Positions 35,912 through 45,046 are shown, counted from the stretch's first letter. The stretch: 64,000 bases of DNA from Candidatus Binataceae bacterium (GCA_035508495.1 DATJMX010000073.1:29778-93777); one strand, 5' to 3'. Translations and numbers: made by a program. The notes: generated by a model not told the origin, from the letters alone.

Positions 35912-37903
35912 ATGGCGCAGCAGGAAGCGGAACAACCGAAGAAGCAACCGCCGCGACCGCCTTGGACCATCATGGTCTGGTGGCTGGTCTCGACGGCGCT
36001 CGTCTTTTGGTACCTGTCCGGCATTCTTCCCGGCAAGCAGGACAAGGCTCGTATCCCCTATTCTGCGTTTCTCGCGCAGGTGAGCGCCGACAATATCTCT
36101 CGCGTGCACGTCGCGGGCGACAAGATCGAGGGCGCGTTTATCAAGCAGGTAACCTGGCCTCCACCCAAGACGGCCGCGCAGGCGCCGGCCCCTAAAGCGT
36201 CCCCCTCGCCCGCGCCTCAACCCTCGGCTGAAGAATCACCGGCGCTCTATTTCCAATTTACGACCACGTATCCCGTTCCGATTGGCGATCCCGGCCTGAT
36301 GCCGATGCTGGTCGCTCATCATGTCGTCGTCGATGTCTCGTCATCGTCGCTGCCGTGGTTCGTCGAAGCGTTGATTACCTGGGGACCGATCATTCTCATC
36401 TTCGGCGTGCTGTGGTGGATGTCGAGCCGGGCTGCGCGCAGTCAGTCGGGCATGTTCGGCTTCGGCAGGATGCGGGCGAAGCGCTACACAGGCGGCGAGC
36501 AGTCGGCGATCACTTTCAACGACGTAGCGGGCGCGGATGAAGCCAAGGCGGAACTCCAGGAAGAGGTCGATTTTCTCAGGCATCCGCAGAAGTATCACGA
36601 CATCGGCGCGCGAATTCCCCGCGGCGTGCTGCTCGTAGGTCCGCCCGGCACGGGCAAAACTCTCATGGCGCGAGCGGTCGCCGGCGAGGCCGGCGTGCCA
36701 TTTCTCAGCATCAACGCCTCGGAATTCGTCGAAATGTTTGTCGGCGTCGGCGCGAGTCGCGTGCGCGATCTGTTTCGCCAAGCCAAGGAAGCCGCACCCG
36801 CAATCGTTTTCATCGACGAGCTCGATGCGGTCGGACGCCGCCGCGGCGCGGGGGTCGGCACGGTCAACGATGAACGCGAACAAACGCTCAACCAGTTGCT
36901 CGGCGAGCTCGACGGCTTCGACGCGCGCGCCGAAGTCATCATCCTTGCCGCCACGAATCGGCCCGACGTGCTTGACCCGGCGTTGCTGCGGCCCGGCCGC
37001 TTCGATCGCCAGGTTGTGATCGGTCTGCCGGATCGCCAGGGTCGCGATGGTATCCTTCACATTCATACCCAGAAGCTTCGTCTTGCAGACGATGTTGACT
37101 TTGAGTCACTGGCGCGCAGCTCGGTGGGCATGAGCGGCGCCGATCTCGCGAATCTGTGTAACGAGGCGGCACTGACTGCGGCGCGCAATAATCGTCCGAC
37201 CGTCACGATGGCCGACTTCGAAGAGAGTCAGGACAAGGTCCGGATGGGGGCAGCGCATCGGATGCTGATGAGCCCGGAAGAACGCCGCGTCATCGCCTAT
37301 CACGAATGCGGTCACGCCTTGATCGCGTGGCTCACTCCCGATGCCGACCCGGTTCACAAGGTGACTATCGTTCCTCACGGCCAGGCGCTGGGCATGACCG
37401 AGCAGGTGCCGGGCGAGGATCGCCATAACTTTACCCTGACCTATCTGAAGGCGCGGATTGCGGTATTGCTCGGCGGGCGTACCGCGGAAGAGATCGTCTT
37501 CAGCGAAGTCACCACCGGAGCGGAGAACGATCTCGTCGAAGCCACCCGCCTCGTGCGGCGGATGGTCACGCGCTGGGGTATGAGCGAGCTCGGTCTCGCC
37601 GCCTTCAAGAGCGACGAGCAGCAGCCGTTCCTGGGCTACGAGATTTCGCAGGGACGCGACTATAGCGAAGCGACCGCCGCGCGGATCGATCAGGAAGTGC
37701 GCCGCCTGCTCGACGAGGCGCATGAAAAGGTTCGGCGCACTCTGTCGGAATCGAGAAGCCGCCTCGACAAGATGGTCGAGACGTTGCTCCGCGAAGAGAC
37801 GGTCAGCGCCGATGAGTTGGAGCGGATTCTCGGTCCGCATGCCGAGCCTGTCGCCAAGCTGCCGCCCGCAGGCAACGTCGACGGACACGGAACCCGCCGC
37901 TAG
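35912..37903 (+). CDS. ftsH: ATP-dependent zinc metalloprotease FtsH, with a Pro/Ala-rich insert and HECGH site
   Basis: Inner-membrane AAA+ protease degrading membrane and regulatory proteins; 663 residues. Transmembrane helices lie at about 19-38 and 153-171, with the periplasmic domain between. That domain carries a Pro/Ala-rich insertion (about 83-109). The AAA module has Walker A GPPGTGKT (243-250), Walker B IVFIDELDAVG, and second region of homology ATNRPDVLDPALLRPGRFDR. The zinc site is HECGH at 464-468 (usual form HEAGH), with the third ligand in TTGAENDL. ATG 35912 was chosen; an in-frame TTG lies six bases earlier. Its stop overlaps the convergent regulator's stop by four bases. Confidence 0.95.
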   Translation: MAQQEAEQPKKQPPRPPWTIMVWWLVSTALVFWYLSGILPGKQDKARIPYSAFLAQVSADNISRVHVAGDKIEGAFIKQVTWPPPKTAAQAPAPKASPSPAPQPSAEESPALYFQFTTTYPVPIGDPGLMPMLVAHHVVVDVSSSSLPWFVEALITWGPIILIFGVLWWMSSRAARSQSGMFGFGRMRAKRYTGGEQSAITFNDVAGADEAKAELQEEVDFLRHPQKYHDIGARIPRGVLLVGPPGTGKTLMARAVAGEAGVPFLSINASEFVEMFVGVGASRVRDLFRQAKEAAPAIVFIDELDAVGRRRGAGVGTVNDEREQTLNQLLGELDGFDARAEVIILAATNRPDVLDPALLRPGRFDRQVVIGLPDRQGRDGILHIHTQKLRLADDVDFESLARSSVGMSGADLANLCNEAALTAARNNRPTVTMADFEESQDKVRMGAAHRMLMSPEERRVIAYHECGHALIAWLTPDADPVHKVTIVPHGQALGMTEQVPGEDRHNFTLTYLKARIAVLLGGRTAEEIVFSEVTTGAENDLVEATRLVRRMVTRWGMSELGLAAFKSDEQQPFLGYEISQGRDYSEATAARIDQEVRRLLDEAHEKVRRTLSESRSRLDKMVETLLREETVSADELERILGPHAEPVAKLPPAGNVDGHGTRR

Positions 37904-39276
37904 CGGATATTGTACTTGTTGAGCAGGCGGTGAAGCGTTTTGCGATCGACGCCCGCCTTGCGCGCCGCACGTGAAACGTTGCCGCCCTCGTCCTTGAGAA
38001 CGTCGGCGACGTATGCCGCTTCGAGCTGATCGATCCAGCGCTCCTTCGCTTCCTTCAAAGTGAGCTTGCCCGTGGTCTCCGCCACGGCCGGCCGTTCAGC
38101 CTGAGGAACGCGCGTGCGCACGTGAACCGGCAATTCGGCCAGCGTGATGGTCTCGCCCTCGGCCAGCGCGCACGCACGCTCGATCACGTTCTGCAGCTCG
38201 CGTACGTTGCCCGGCCACGCATACGATTCGAGCGCCATGAGGGCGTCCGGATCGAAGCCTTTCATTCGCTCAGACGCGAACTTGCGCATGAAATGCCTGG
38301 CCAGCACCTCGATATCGCCCAGGCGCTCGCGCAGCGGCGGCAGCGCGATGTCGATGACATTGACGCGATAGTACAAATCCTCGCGGAACTTCCCTTCTGC
38401 GATCTGTGCGCGAAGATCGCGATTGGTCGCGCATACGATCCGCACATCGACGTCGAGCTGGCGCGTCCCGCCAACGTGACGGATCTGCCGCTCCTGGAGC
38501 GCCCGCAACAGCTTCACCTGGAGTCCGATCGGCAGTTCGCCGAGCTCATCGAGAAAGAGCGTCCCACGATGCGCGGTTTCCATGAGCCCCCGCTTCGCGG
38601 CGGCCGCGCCGGTGAAAGCGCCTTTCTCATGACCGAAGAGCTCGGATTCGAGGAGATTCTCCGGCAGCGAAGCGCAGTCGACGGGGACGAAGGGCTGTGT
38701 GGCGCGTGGGCTGTTGGCGTGGATCGCGCGCGCGATCAGCTCCTTGCCGGTTCCGGATTCTCCGAGGACCAGGATATTCGCTTCGGAGCGAGCGGCCTTG
38801 CGCACCAGCTCGAGGACCTGCTTGAGCGCGAGGCTCTGGCCGACGATATTTTCCAATCCAAGGGTGCCGCGGAGCTGCTCGCGGAGATGGAGGTTTTCCA
38901 TCTCGAGGCGCCGCCGGTTGAGCGCCCGCTCAACCGTGATCTTCAGTTGCTCGTTGGAAAACGATTTGGACAGGAAATCGAAAGCGCCGGCCTTCACCGC
39001 CGAGACTGCGCTTTCGACCGAGGCGAAGCCGGTCAGCATGATCACCGGCATCTGCGGATCGATCTCCCGCGCGCGCCGCAGCATCTCGATCCCATCCATC
39101 GCCGGCATCCGCAGATCGGTGAGCAGCAGATCGGGATGCTCGCTCTCGAGGATGCGCAACGCCTCGGCAGGCTCGGTCGTGGCGATACACTCGTAGCCCG
39201 CCGACTCGAGGATACGCACCCAGCTCTTCGCGATATCGGGTTCGTCGTCGAGAATCAGGATTCGCTCTGACGCCAT
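37900..39276 (-). CDS. NtrC-family sigma-54 response regulator
   Basis: A 458-residue response regulator. The receiver has the acidic cluster ILDDE, phospho-acceptor Asp54 (LLTDLRMP), the Thr switch in MLTGF and a Lys in FLSKSF. The AAA+ domain follows: GESGTGKE, an intact GAFTGA loop, and FLDELGELP. A Fis-type HTH ends the protein (GGNVSRAARKAGVDRKTLHRLLNKY). It follows its kinase gene at 39287-40345 by ten bases and is the expected phosphate acceptor. The target promoters are unknown; RpoN-type sites in this window are at 5380 and 23437. Confidence 0.95.
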   Translation of the reverse strand: MASERILILDDEPDIAKSWVRILESAGYECIATTEPAEALRILESEHPDLLLTDLRMPAMDGIEMLRRAREIDPQMPVIMLTGFASVESAVSAVKAGAFDFLSKSFSNEQLKITVERALNRRRLEMENLHLREQLRGTLGLENIVGQSLALKQVLELVRKAARSEANILVLGESGTGKELIARAIHANSPRATQPFVPVDCASLPENLLESELFGHEKGAFTGAAAAKRGLMETAHRGTLFLDELGELPIGLQVKLLRALQERQIRHVGGTRQLDVDVRIVCATNRDLRAQIAEGKFREDLYYRVNVIDIALPPLRERLGDIEVLARHFMRKFASERMKGFDPDALMALESYAWPGNVRELQNVIERACALAEGETITLAELPVHVRTRVPQAERPAVAETTGKLTLKEAKERWIDQLEAAYVADVLKDEGGNVSRAARKAGVDRKTLHRLLNKYNIR

Positions 39277-39286
39277 CGCAAATCTT

Positions 39287-40345
39287 TCATGATGCCGCCG
39301 CGGGCAGCCTCATTGTAAAGGTCGAGCCGGTGCCAACTTCCGAGACCACTTCGAGCCTGCCGTTATGCTCCTGTACGATCCGCCGGCTGAGCCAGAGACC
39401 GAGCCCAGTCCCGCCGGTCTTCGTCGTGTAGAGCAGGTCGAATATCTTGAGGAGCTTCTCCGCCTCGATCCCGGGTCCCGTGTCCGCGACCGAAAGATGA
39501 AGCCATCCTTCGCGATCGCTCAGCTGTCCACTGCTGATCGTTACGCTCCCGCCCTGCGGCATCGCATCGCGAGCGTTGGTCAGCAGGTTGATCAGCACGC
39601 GCTCGAGCGCGGTCGCATCGCCGACGGTGGCGGGAAGTTCCTCGTCGAGCTCGGTTTCGATCTGGATGCCGACCTTGCGCATCTGATCGCCGATCAGGAT
39701 CAAAGCGCGGTCCACGAGCCGATTGAGATCAACTGGACCGATAGCCTTGACGCGCTGGCGCGACAGCTCGAGGAACTCCTCGACGATGCGGGCGGCGCGC
39801 TGCGCCTGGCGGTGAATCGCGGCGATGTCTTCCTTGATCTCGTCCGGGGAGGCCGTGTCCGACTCGAGCAGCAGCTCGGCGCGCGAGCGAATGACTTGCA
39901 GTGGATTGTTTAGATCGTGCGCGATACCAGCCGCGATCGCGCCCAGCGAAGTGATCGTCTCCGCGCGTCGCGCTTCATTCTCCAGCGCAAGGCGCTGCGT
40001 GATGTCAGTCACGGAGGCCACCACAAGATCGCCGCGTGCGGTGTTGCGCGCAAAGGCGAGGCTGACTTCCACCGGAAACTCGGAGCCGTCCCTGCGCCGC
40101 CCGACGAGGCTCAGCCCAAGTCCCATCGCGCGCGTGCGCGGCGCGGCAAAAAAGCCCTCGACGTGCTTACGATGGGCAGTGTGCAGCTTGTCGGGAAGCA
40201 GGATCTCAACCGGCCGGCCGACTAGTTCTTTGCTCGAATAACCGAAGAGTTCTTCGGTCTTGCGATTGGCTTCAACGATCTGACCGCTCCGATCGACGAT
40301 GATCAGGCTCTCGGTAGCGACCCTGAAATATTCCTCATACGGCAT
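39287..40345 (-). CDS. PAS-containing sensor histidine kinase
   Basis: A 352-residue soluble kinase, partner of the NtrC-like regulator downstream. It has one PAS domain (about 5-120, with EANRKTEELFGYSSKELVG), HisKA with phospho-accepting His143 (AGIAHDLNNPLQ), and HATPase with N box LLTNARDAM, ADTGPGIE and TGGTGLGLWLS. The NtrB-like HDLNNP box is typical for kinases paired with sigma-54 regulators. No membrane segment is visible, so the signal is intracellular. The pair forms one transcription unit; the signal is unknown. Confidence 0.93.
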   Translation of the reverse strand: MPYEEYFRVATESLIIVDRSGQIVEANRKTEELFGYSSKELVGRPVEILLPDKLHTAHRKHVEGFFAAPRTRAMGLGLSLVGRRRDGSEFPVEVSLAFARNTARGDLVVASVTDITQRLALENEARRAETITSLGAIAAGIAHDLNNPLQVIRSRAELLLESDTASPDEIKEDIAAIHRQAQRAARIVEEFLELSRQRVKAIGPVDLNRLVDRALILIGDQMRKVGIQIETELDEELPATVGDATALERVLINLLTNARDAMPQGGSVTISSGQLSDREGWLHLSVADTGPGIEAEKLLKIFDLLYTTKTGGTGLGLWLSRRIVQEHNGRLEVVSEVGTGSTFTMRLPAAAS

Positions 40346-40467
40346 TGTGCGCGCACTTCACTAACTCGGTTCGCCCTGTTGCGATTAGCCCGAAGTTTAC
40401 CGCGAGAGATCGTAGCTCGCGGTTGCACGAATTGGAATTCTTTAGAAAGGGCTGGCCGACCGGCGGG

Positions 40468-41511
40468 TTATCGAATCCAACCGAGCAGGATGGCGCCAAG
40501 GGTGGCACTTCCCATGATCACCCAGAGGAAAAAGCCCTGCATCAGCGGCCGCCGTCCCACGACCTGCAGCGCGCTCCGGCTCAATCCCGAGCCGATGAGA
40601 AACAAGGTGATCACCAATGAGCGCTGCGCGCCCAGGAAGATCACGTGGCCCGCCGGTTTGAGCGAGGGTAGCCAGGTGACCAGCGCGGCAGCCGCAAGAA
40701 ATCCCAGGATGAACCACGGACGCTTAGCCTTTCCTCCACTGGCTTCCTCGCTACCACGATTCCAGATCACGCCGATGACCAGAGTGACCGGGACGATCCA
40801 AAGCGCGCGGGTCAGCTTGATCGTCGTCGCAATTTCGAGCGCGCGCGCACCATACTGCATCGCAGCGCCTACCACCGAGCTGGTGTCATGAATCGCGAGC
40901 GCGCTCCATACGCCAAATTGCTCCTGGCTCATGGCGAAGTGATGGCCGATCGCGGGGAAGATCAGCAGCGCGACAGCGTTGAGGAAAAACACCGTCGCCA
41001 ATGCCACTGAAACCTCGTGACTCTTCGCGCGGATCGCGGGCGCGACCGCTGCGATCGCGCTGCCGCCACAAATCGCGGTGCCCACCGTCACCAGCAGCGA
41101 TGTATCGCGTCCGGTGCGGAGCAGTCGGCCCATCAAAAGACCGATTGTGATCGTAAGCGAGATTCCGATCACCGTGTAGAAGAATCCGTGCACTCCTGCC
41201 CGCCCGACCTCAACCAAGTTCATTCCCGTGCCGAGCCCGATCACCGAGATCTGCAGCAGCGGCGTAATCGTTCGCGCCGCGGTCAGCGGATAGGGATTGC
41301 CCAAAGTAAGCGCGAATGCGATCCCGACCATCAGCGCAATGCCTGGCGAAACGAAGGGCAGAAGCGTCGCCACCGCGAGCAGCGGAAATAAAATGCGCGC
41401 TGCGAGGTTCGCGGAATTTGCAGCGCTCAGCTCCACTCGGAGAGGAGAGATCGTTGCTCCCCCGGGCAGCGCCGAGGCGCTGTTTTCGACCGTCGGCACA
41501 GCCGTGCTCAT
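40468..41511 (-). CDS. YeiH-family membrane protein (putative sulfate/sulfite exporter)
   Basis: A 347-residue membrane protein with about ten spans. Family signatures are LLQISVIGLGTGMNL, GTAICGGSAIAAVAPAI and SALAIHDTSSVVGAAMQYG. YeiH/UPF0324 proteins are annotated as putative sulfate exporters, experimentally supported in only a few cases. ATG 41511 overlaps the stop of the arsR-like gene (ATGA) and has GGGGAGG nine bases before it. The divergent persulfide dioxygenase and YeeE/YedE genes support a role in exporting oxidised sulfur products. It is probably regulated by the ArsR-type protein with which it is cotranscribed. Confidence 0.88.
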   Translation of the reverse strand: MSTAVPTVENSASALPGGATISPLRVELSAANSANLAARILFPLLAVATLLPFVSPGIALMVGIAFALTLGNPYPLTAARTITPLLQISVIGLGTGMNLVEVGRAGVHGFFYTVIGISLTITIGLLMGRLLRTGRDTSLLVTVGTAICGGSAIAAVAPAIRAKSHEVSVALATVFFLNAVALLIFPAIGHHFAMSQEQFGVWSALAIHDTSSVVGAAMQYGARALEIATTIKLTRALWIVPVTLVIGVIWNRGSEEASGGKAKRPWFILGFLAAAALVTWLPSLKPAGHVIFLGAQRSLVITLFLIGSGLSRSALQVVGRRPLMQGFFLWVIMGSATLGAILLGWIR

Positions 41512-41873
41512 ACCCGCAACCTCCCCGCGAGGGCGCCGACCTGCGCTTCGAGCCGCTCGCGTAAGCGCGAGCAGATCATCTCGCACAGTTCGAACACCAT
41601 CGGATCGGCAATCGAGAAGTAGGCGCTGTTACCCTGCGCCCGGCGGCGGAGCAGGCCCGCATCCTGCAACACCTTGAGATGCTTGCTGACATTGGGCTGC
41701 GTGGAGCCGATCCTGGTGGCGAGTGCAGACACGCTGAGCTCGCCCAGCTCCAGCTCCTGCAGGATTCTGAGCCGCAGCGGCTCGCTCATCGCACGAAAGC
41801 GCGCCGCAACGAGCTCGAGCGCTTCCGGAGTCATGGCGCGCCGTGGGTTTACGATCTTGACTCTTGTCTTCAT
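41508..41873 (-). CDS. ArsR-family repressor, probably of the sulfur locus
   Basis: A 121-residue winged-helix regulator: the conserved FRAMSEPLRLRILQEL, recognition helix region STQPNVSKHLKVLQDAGLL, then a wing. Cys97 and Cys101 (CEMIC) near the C-terminus are the only cysteines. The two-Cys pattern of the persulfide sensors BigR/SqrR (one near the N-terminus, one far C-terminal) is not seen, so sensing may differ. It lies in a divergent promoter region with a persulfide dioxygenase gene. ATG 41873 has no ribosome site and lies only about three bases after the predicted transcription start, so it may be leaderless; ATG 41834 is an alternative. Confidence 0.88.
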   Translation of the reverse strand: MKTRVKIVNPRRAMTPEALELVAARFRAMSEPLRLRILQELELGELSVSALATRIGSTQPNVSKHLKVLQDAGLLRRRAQGNSAYFSIADPMVFELCEMICSRLRERLEAQVGALAGRLRV

Positions 41874-41911
41874 GCGTATTTAGTTATATAGAATCATATG
41901 CAATCAGTCAA
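41864..41911. promoter_or_regulatory. Face-to-face promoters of the sulfur locus
   Basis: The minus strand carries TTGACT (41911-41906), 17 bases, then TATAAC (41888-41883), reading into arsR. The plus strand carries TTGTCT (41864-41869), 17 bases, then TATAGA (41887-41892), reading into the persulfide dioxygenase gene. The -10 elements overlap by two bases. An AT-rich dyad ATAT-N6-ATAT (41887-41900) overlaps both and is a plausible ArsR-type operator. Confidence 0.6.
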
Positions 41912-41947
41912 ACGCCGGCGCGCCCGGCGCGAGGGAGGGGGCCATCA

Positions 41948-42985
41948 ATGTTCTGTCGTGAACTCAATCGTGGAAAGTGCAAAACCTACCTGGTCGCTTG
42001 CGAGCGGACGCGCCACGCGGCCGTGATCGACCCGCTGCGCGAAAATACCGCGCGCTATATCGCGGTCGCCGCCTACCACGGCTTCCGCCTCGACTATGCC
42101 ATCGACACCCACACCCACGCCGACCATCGCAGCGGCACCTGGGACCTCGCCGCGCTGACCGGAGCCAGGATCGTGATGGAACGCTACGCGCCCGCGCCGC
42201 ACGTCGATGTTCACGTCACGCAGGGCGATATCCTCGAGGTCGGCGACCTGCGGCTCAAAATTCTATTCACCCCGGGCCACACGCCTGACGGCATCAGCGT
42301 CTATGTCGAGGGATGCCTGTTCACCGGTGACACCTTGTTGATCGGCGGCACCGGGCGGGCCGATTTCGCCGGCGGCGATGCGGGAAAACAGTACGACGCG
42401 ATTACCAATCTGATGTTCACGTTGCCCGAGGACACCGTCGTATTTCCGGCTCACGACTACCGCGGCAACCAGAGCTCGACGATTGGCAAGGAGAAGGCCT
42501 CGAATCCGCGCGTCGCCGGCCGCTCTCGCGCCGAGTACATCAAACTCATGAACAATCTCGGCCTGCCGCTTCCCGACAAGATCCAGGAATCGCTGCAGTC
42601 CAATCAGTCCGCGATCGAAGACGATTCGGTTAAGTTCCCCGACCTGGCACAGCTAGGCAACGTTCATCAACTGAGCGTCACCGACTTGCGCGATCGGATC
42701 GCGTCGGGACGCCCGCCGCTGATCATTGACGTGCGCGAACTCGACGAATACGTCGGCGAGCTCGGCCATCTTCCCGGCAGCCGCCTGATTCCGCTCAAGA
42801 CGCTGCCAACCCACGCCGCCGATCTCGAACACAACAAGAGCGATGAAATCGTTATCGTTTGCCGATCTGGCGTGCGCAGCGCGACCGGAGCGGCGATTCT
42901 GAACGGACTCGGCTTCGAACACGTGAGCAACCTGAGAGGCGGGATGCTCGAGTGGAACGACGCAGGCCTGCCCATCGAGCGATAG
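41948..42985 (+). CDS. Persulfide dioxygenase-rhodanese fusion (ETHE1/BLH-like)
   Basis: A 345-residue two-domain enzyme. The metallo-beta-lactamase domain (1-230) has THTHADH (His55, His57, Asp59, His60), the TPGHTPDG, FTGDTLLIGGTGR and PAHDYRG blocks, and so is an ETHE1-type persulfide dioxygenase oxidising glutathione persulfide to sulfite. The rhodanese domain (about 250-345) has a catalytic Cys305 in VCRSGVRS and probably transfers sulfane sulfur, for example from sulfite to thiosulfate. The start has GAGGGAGGGGG upstream and gives the natural N-terminus. The first YeeE/YedE half-gene begins two bases after the stop. Confidence 0.93.
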   Translation: MFCRELNRGKCKTYLVACERTRHAAVIDPLRENTARYIAVAAYHGFRLDYAIDTHTHADHRSGTWDLAALTGARIVMERYAPAPHVDVHVTQGDILEVGDLRLKILFTPGHTPDGISVYVEGCLFTGDTLLIGGTGRADFAGGDAGKQYDAITNLMFTLPEDTVVFPAHDYRGNQSSTIGKEKASNPRVAGRSRAEYIKLMNNLGLPLPDKIQESLQSNQSAIEDDSVKFPDLAQLGNVHQLSVTDLRDRIASGRPPLIIDVRELDEYVGELGHLPGSRLIPLKTLPTHAADLEHNKSDEIVIVCRSGVRSATGAAILNGLGFEHVSNLRGGMLEWNDAGLPIER

Positions 42986-42986
42986 C

Positions 42987-43418
42987 GTGCAGAACTTTAC
43001 TCCGTACTCATCCTTGATCGGTGGGGTCTTGATCGGACTCGGCGCGGCCGCGATGCTCCTCTTCGAGGGGCGCATCGCGGGTATCAGCGGGATGCTCTAC
43101 GGTGTCCTGCGCCCCACCAGGGGCGACACTGCATGGAAGGCGTGGTTTATCGGCGGTCTGGTCGCGGGTGGACTTCTACTGCGAATTGTTATGCCCGGCG
43201 CATTTAGTTTTGGGGTCGTGCGTTCACCCGCAGTGCTCGCGAGCGCAGGCGTGATGGTCGGATTCGGTGCACGCCTCGCCAACGGATGTACAAGCGGTCA
43301 CGCAGTATGCGGCGTGAGCCGGCTTTCAAGGCGCTCGCTCGTCGCGACCGCGACCTTCATCGCGTGCGGCGCACTCGTCGTCGGCATCGCCAGCTATATC
43401 GCCAAGGTCGCGCAATGA
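42987..43418 (+). CDS. YeeE/YedE-family sulfur transporter, half 1
   Basis: A 143-residue membrane protein of about four helices with the family Cys motif NGCTSGHAVCGVSR near residues 100-113, equivalent to the Cys-containing pore of TsuA (YeeE). It forms half of the usual two-fold transporter; the second half is the next gene. Start GTG 42987, one base after the dioxygenase stop, so coupled translation is likely. Together the halves probably import thiosulfate or sulfane sulfur for the persulfide dioxygenase. Confidence 0.88.
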   Translation: MQNFTPYSSLIGGVLIGLGAAAMLLFEGRIAGISGMLYGVLRPTRGDTAWKAWFIGGLVAGGLLLRIVMPGAFSFGVVRSPAVLASAGVMVGFGARLANGCTSGHAVCGVSRLSRRSLVATATFIACGALVVGIASYIAKVAQ

Positions 43419-43879
43419 AGCTGAAGGTCACTTCGTTCCTGTCGGGAATCGTATTCGCGCTGGGCCTCGGAATCTCCGGGATGACGCGGCCAATCAAGAT
43501 CATCGGATTTCTTGATTTCTTCGGTAACTGGGATCCGAGCCTCGCCTTCGTGATGATCGGAGCGTTCTCGGTTTATTTCGTTGCTTATCGGATGAGCCGC
43601 CGGATGCCCGCGCCGCTTTTCATCGAGAACTTCAGCATTCCATCGCGCAGCGATCTCGACCTGCGCCTCATCGGCGGCGCCGCGATCTTCGGCGCCGGAT
43701 GGGGTCTCGGCGGCTTCTGCCCCGGCCCCGCCCTGGTCTCGATCGCGTCCGGAGCCCTGCCTGTTCTGATCTTCGTCGTCGCGATGGCGCTCGGTATGTA
43801 TCTTCACGCTTGGACGGCCAAGCTCGGCCAGGCTCGGAGTGCCGCTCCATCAACGCTCAACATCGCCGCCGATTCTTAA
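43415..43879 (+). CDS. YeeE/YedE-family (DUF6691) sulfur transporter, half 2
   Basis: A 154-residue membrane protein starting MKLKVTSFLSGIVFALGLGI with SGMTRP and GWGLGGFCPGPAL (one Cys at the pore motif). It overlaps the previous stop by ATGA, so the two halves are translationally coupled and probably form a heterodimer. It matches the arrangement of split TsuA-like proteins next to persulfide dioxygenases. It is followed nine bases later by a DUF1993 gene. Confidence 0.88.
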   Translation: MKLKVTSFLSGIVFALGLGISGMTRPIKIIGFLDFFGNWDPSLAFVMIGAFSVYFVAYRMSRRMPAPLFIENFSIPSRSDLDLRLIGGAAIFGAGWGLGGFCPGPALVSIASGALPVLIFVVAMALGMYLHAWTAKLGQARSAAPSTLNIAADS

Positions 43880-43888
43880 GGAGTCATC

Positions 43889-44422
43889 ATGAGCATCTCG
43901 ATGAATGCGATCGCAATTGAAACGTTCGTGCCGATGCTGCAATCGCTCTCACAGATTCTCGACAAGGGCGCGCAGCTCGCTCGGGCCAAGAACCTCGACG
44001 ACTCGACGCTGCCGAATTCACGCCTCGCACCGGACATGTATCCGCTAATCAAACAGGTTCAGCTCGCCTGTGATCACGCCCGCGACGCGACGGCGCGTCT
44101 CACCGAACTTACGGGTCCGACCTTTGATGACAGCGAACAGACCATCGATCAGCTCAAGGCGCGCATCGCGAAAACCGTTCAGTTCCTGCAAAGTGCTCCT
44201 CCCGCCGCGTTCCAAGGCACTGAGGATCGCGCAATAAAGATTCCGATTCCCGACAACATGGCAATCGAGATGACGGGCCTCGAATTCCTGCGCGACTGGT
44301 CAATGCCACATTTCTATTTCCACGTCGTCACTGCCTACGACATCCTGCGGCACCACGGCGTCGATATCGGTAAGCGCGATTATCTGAGCTACGTCGGCAA
44401 ATACATCCGGCCGCTGGCGTGA
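43889..44422 (+). CDS. DUF1993 family protein
   Basis: A 177-residue soluble helical protein with typical DUF1993 features: FVPMLQSLSQILDKGAQ near the N-terminus, RLAPDMYPLIKQVQLACDHA, and the C-terminal WSMPHFYFHVVTAYDILRHHGVDIGKRDYL. The family is DinB-like in shape and its function is unknown. ATG 43889 has TAAGGAG before it; an ATG 12 bases later is also possible. It may be the last gene of the sulfur operon, though a role in sulfur metabolism is only suggested by position. Confidence 0.88.
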   Translation: MSISMNAIAIETFVPMLQSLSQILDKGAQLARAKNLDDSTLPNSRLAPDMYPLIKQVQLACDHARDATARLTELTGPTFDDSEQTIDQLKARIAKTVQFLQSAPPAAFQGTEDRAIKIPIPDNMAIEMTGLEFLRDWSMPHFYFHVVTAYDILRHHGVDIGKRDYLSYVGKYIRPLA

Positions 44423-44461
44423 TCCACTCAGTTGGAAAAGACCCTCGACGTTTTTTTATCC

Positions 44462-44989
44462 TCAGTCGCCAGCGTTTTTTCGTGCTTGAGTGAAGACGTG
44501 GTAGGTGACGCTATCCCAGGTGTTGTGGATTCCGACGAAAAGCAGCAGGAGCGCCGCGGCTGCCACGCCGAAAAGCGCGTGACGCGTGTGCAACGATGCG
44601 CCAGCTGCGGAGAGAACGAGGATCGCGTACGCCACGAGCGGCAGCAGCACATGAAATAGCCAGTCCTCGAACTCGGGGTGATACGCGCCCTGCGTCCGTA
44701 CACGGCGCGCCACGATTAGCGAATAAACCACGCCGCCGATTCCGATCAGGTCCCAGACGATCGATACCCTGGAAATCGAATGCCACGGCGCCAGCGACAG
44801 CGCCGACAAGACGAGCGCGCTCGTGAAGTGAACTACAGTCGGCGTCGCAAACGCGGCGCCTGCCTCCGCGACGCGCAGCGACGGGCGCGCCGCGATCAGC
44901 GTCATCACCACGAACTGCAATCCGATGAGCGCGCCCGCGGCCGAGCCGATCACGACGAAGTAGTTCTGCCATGCGGCGAACTCTGACAT
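44462..44989 (-). CDS. Membrane protein of unknown function, four spans (175 aa)
   Basis: No family recognised. About five hydrophobic segments: residues 8-30, 43-65, 77-93, 109-128 and 134-152. Notable features are a Trp/His-containing loop (APWHSISRV) and a hydrophilic segment with HPEFEDWLFH. It lies convergent to the DUF1993 gene. No clear ribosome site was checked beyond the first ATG, and expression is inferred only from the coherent membrane topology. Confidence 0.6.
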   Translation of the reverse strand: MSEFAAWQNYFVVIGSAAGALIGLQFVVMTLIAARPSLRVAEAGAAFATPTVVHFTSALVLSALSLAPWHSISRVSIVWDLIGIGGVVYSLIVARRVRTQGAYHPEFEDWLFHVLLPLVAYAILVLSAAGASLHTRHALFGVAAAALLLLFVGIHNTWDSVTYHVFTQARKNAGD

Positions 44990-45046
44990 GCCGTCATCTA
45001 AGCGCGCGTGAACGGCACGCGCCAGCGCTTCGGTCGCGCTAAGCGA

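Noticed and set aside
38122..39270. A 382-codon plus-strand frame opposite the NtrC-like gene
   Set aside because: Shadow frame; no start site or domains.
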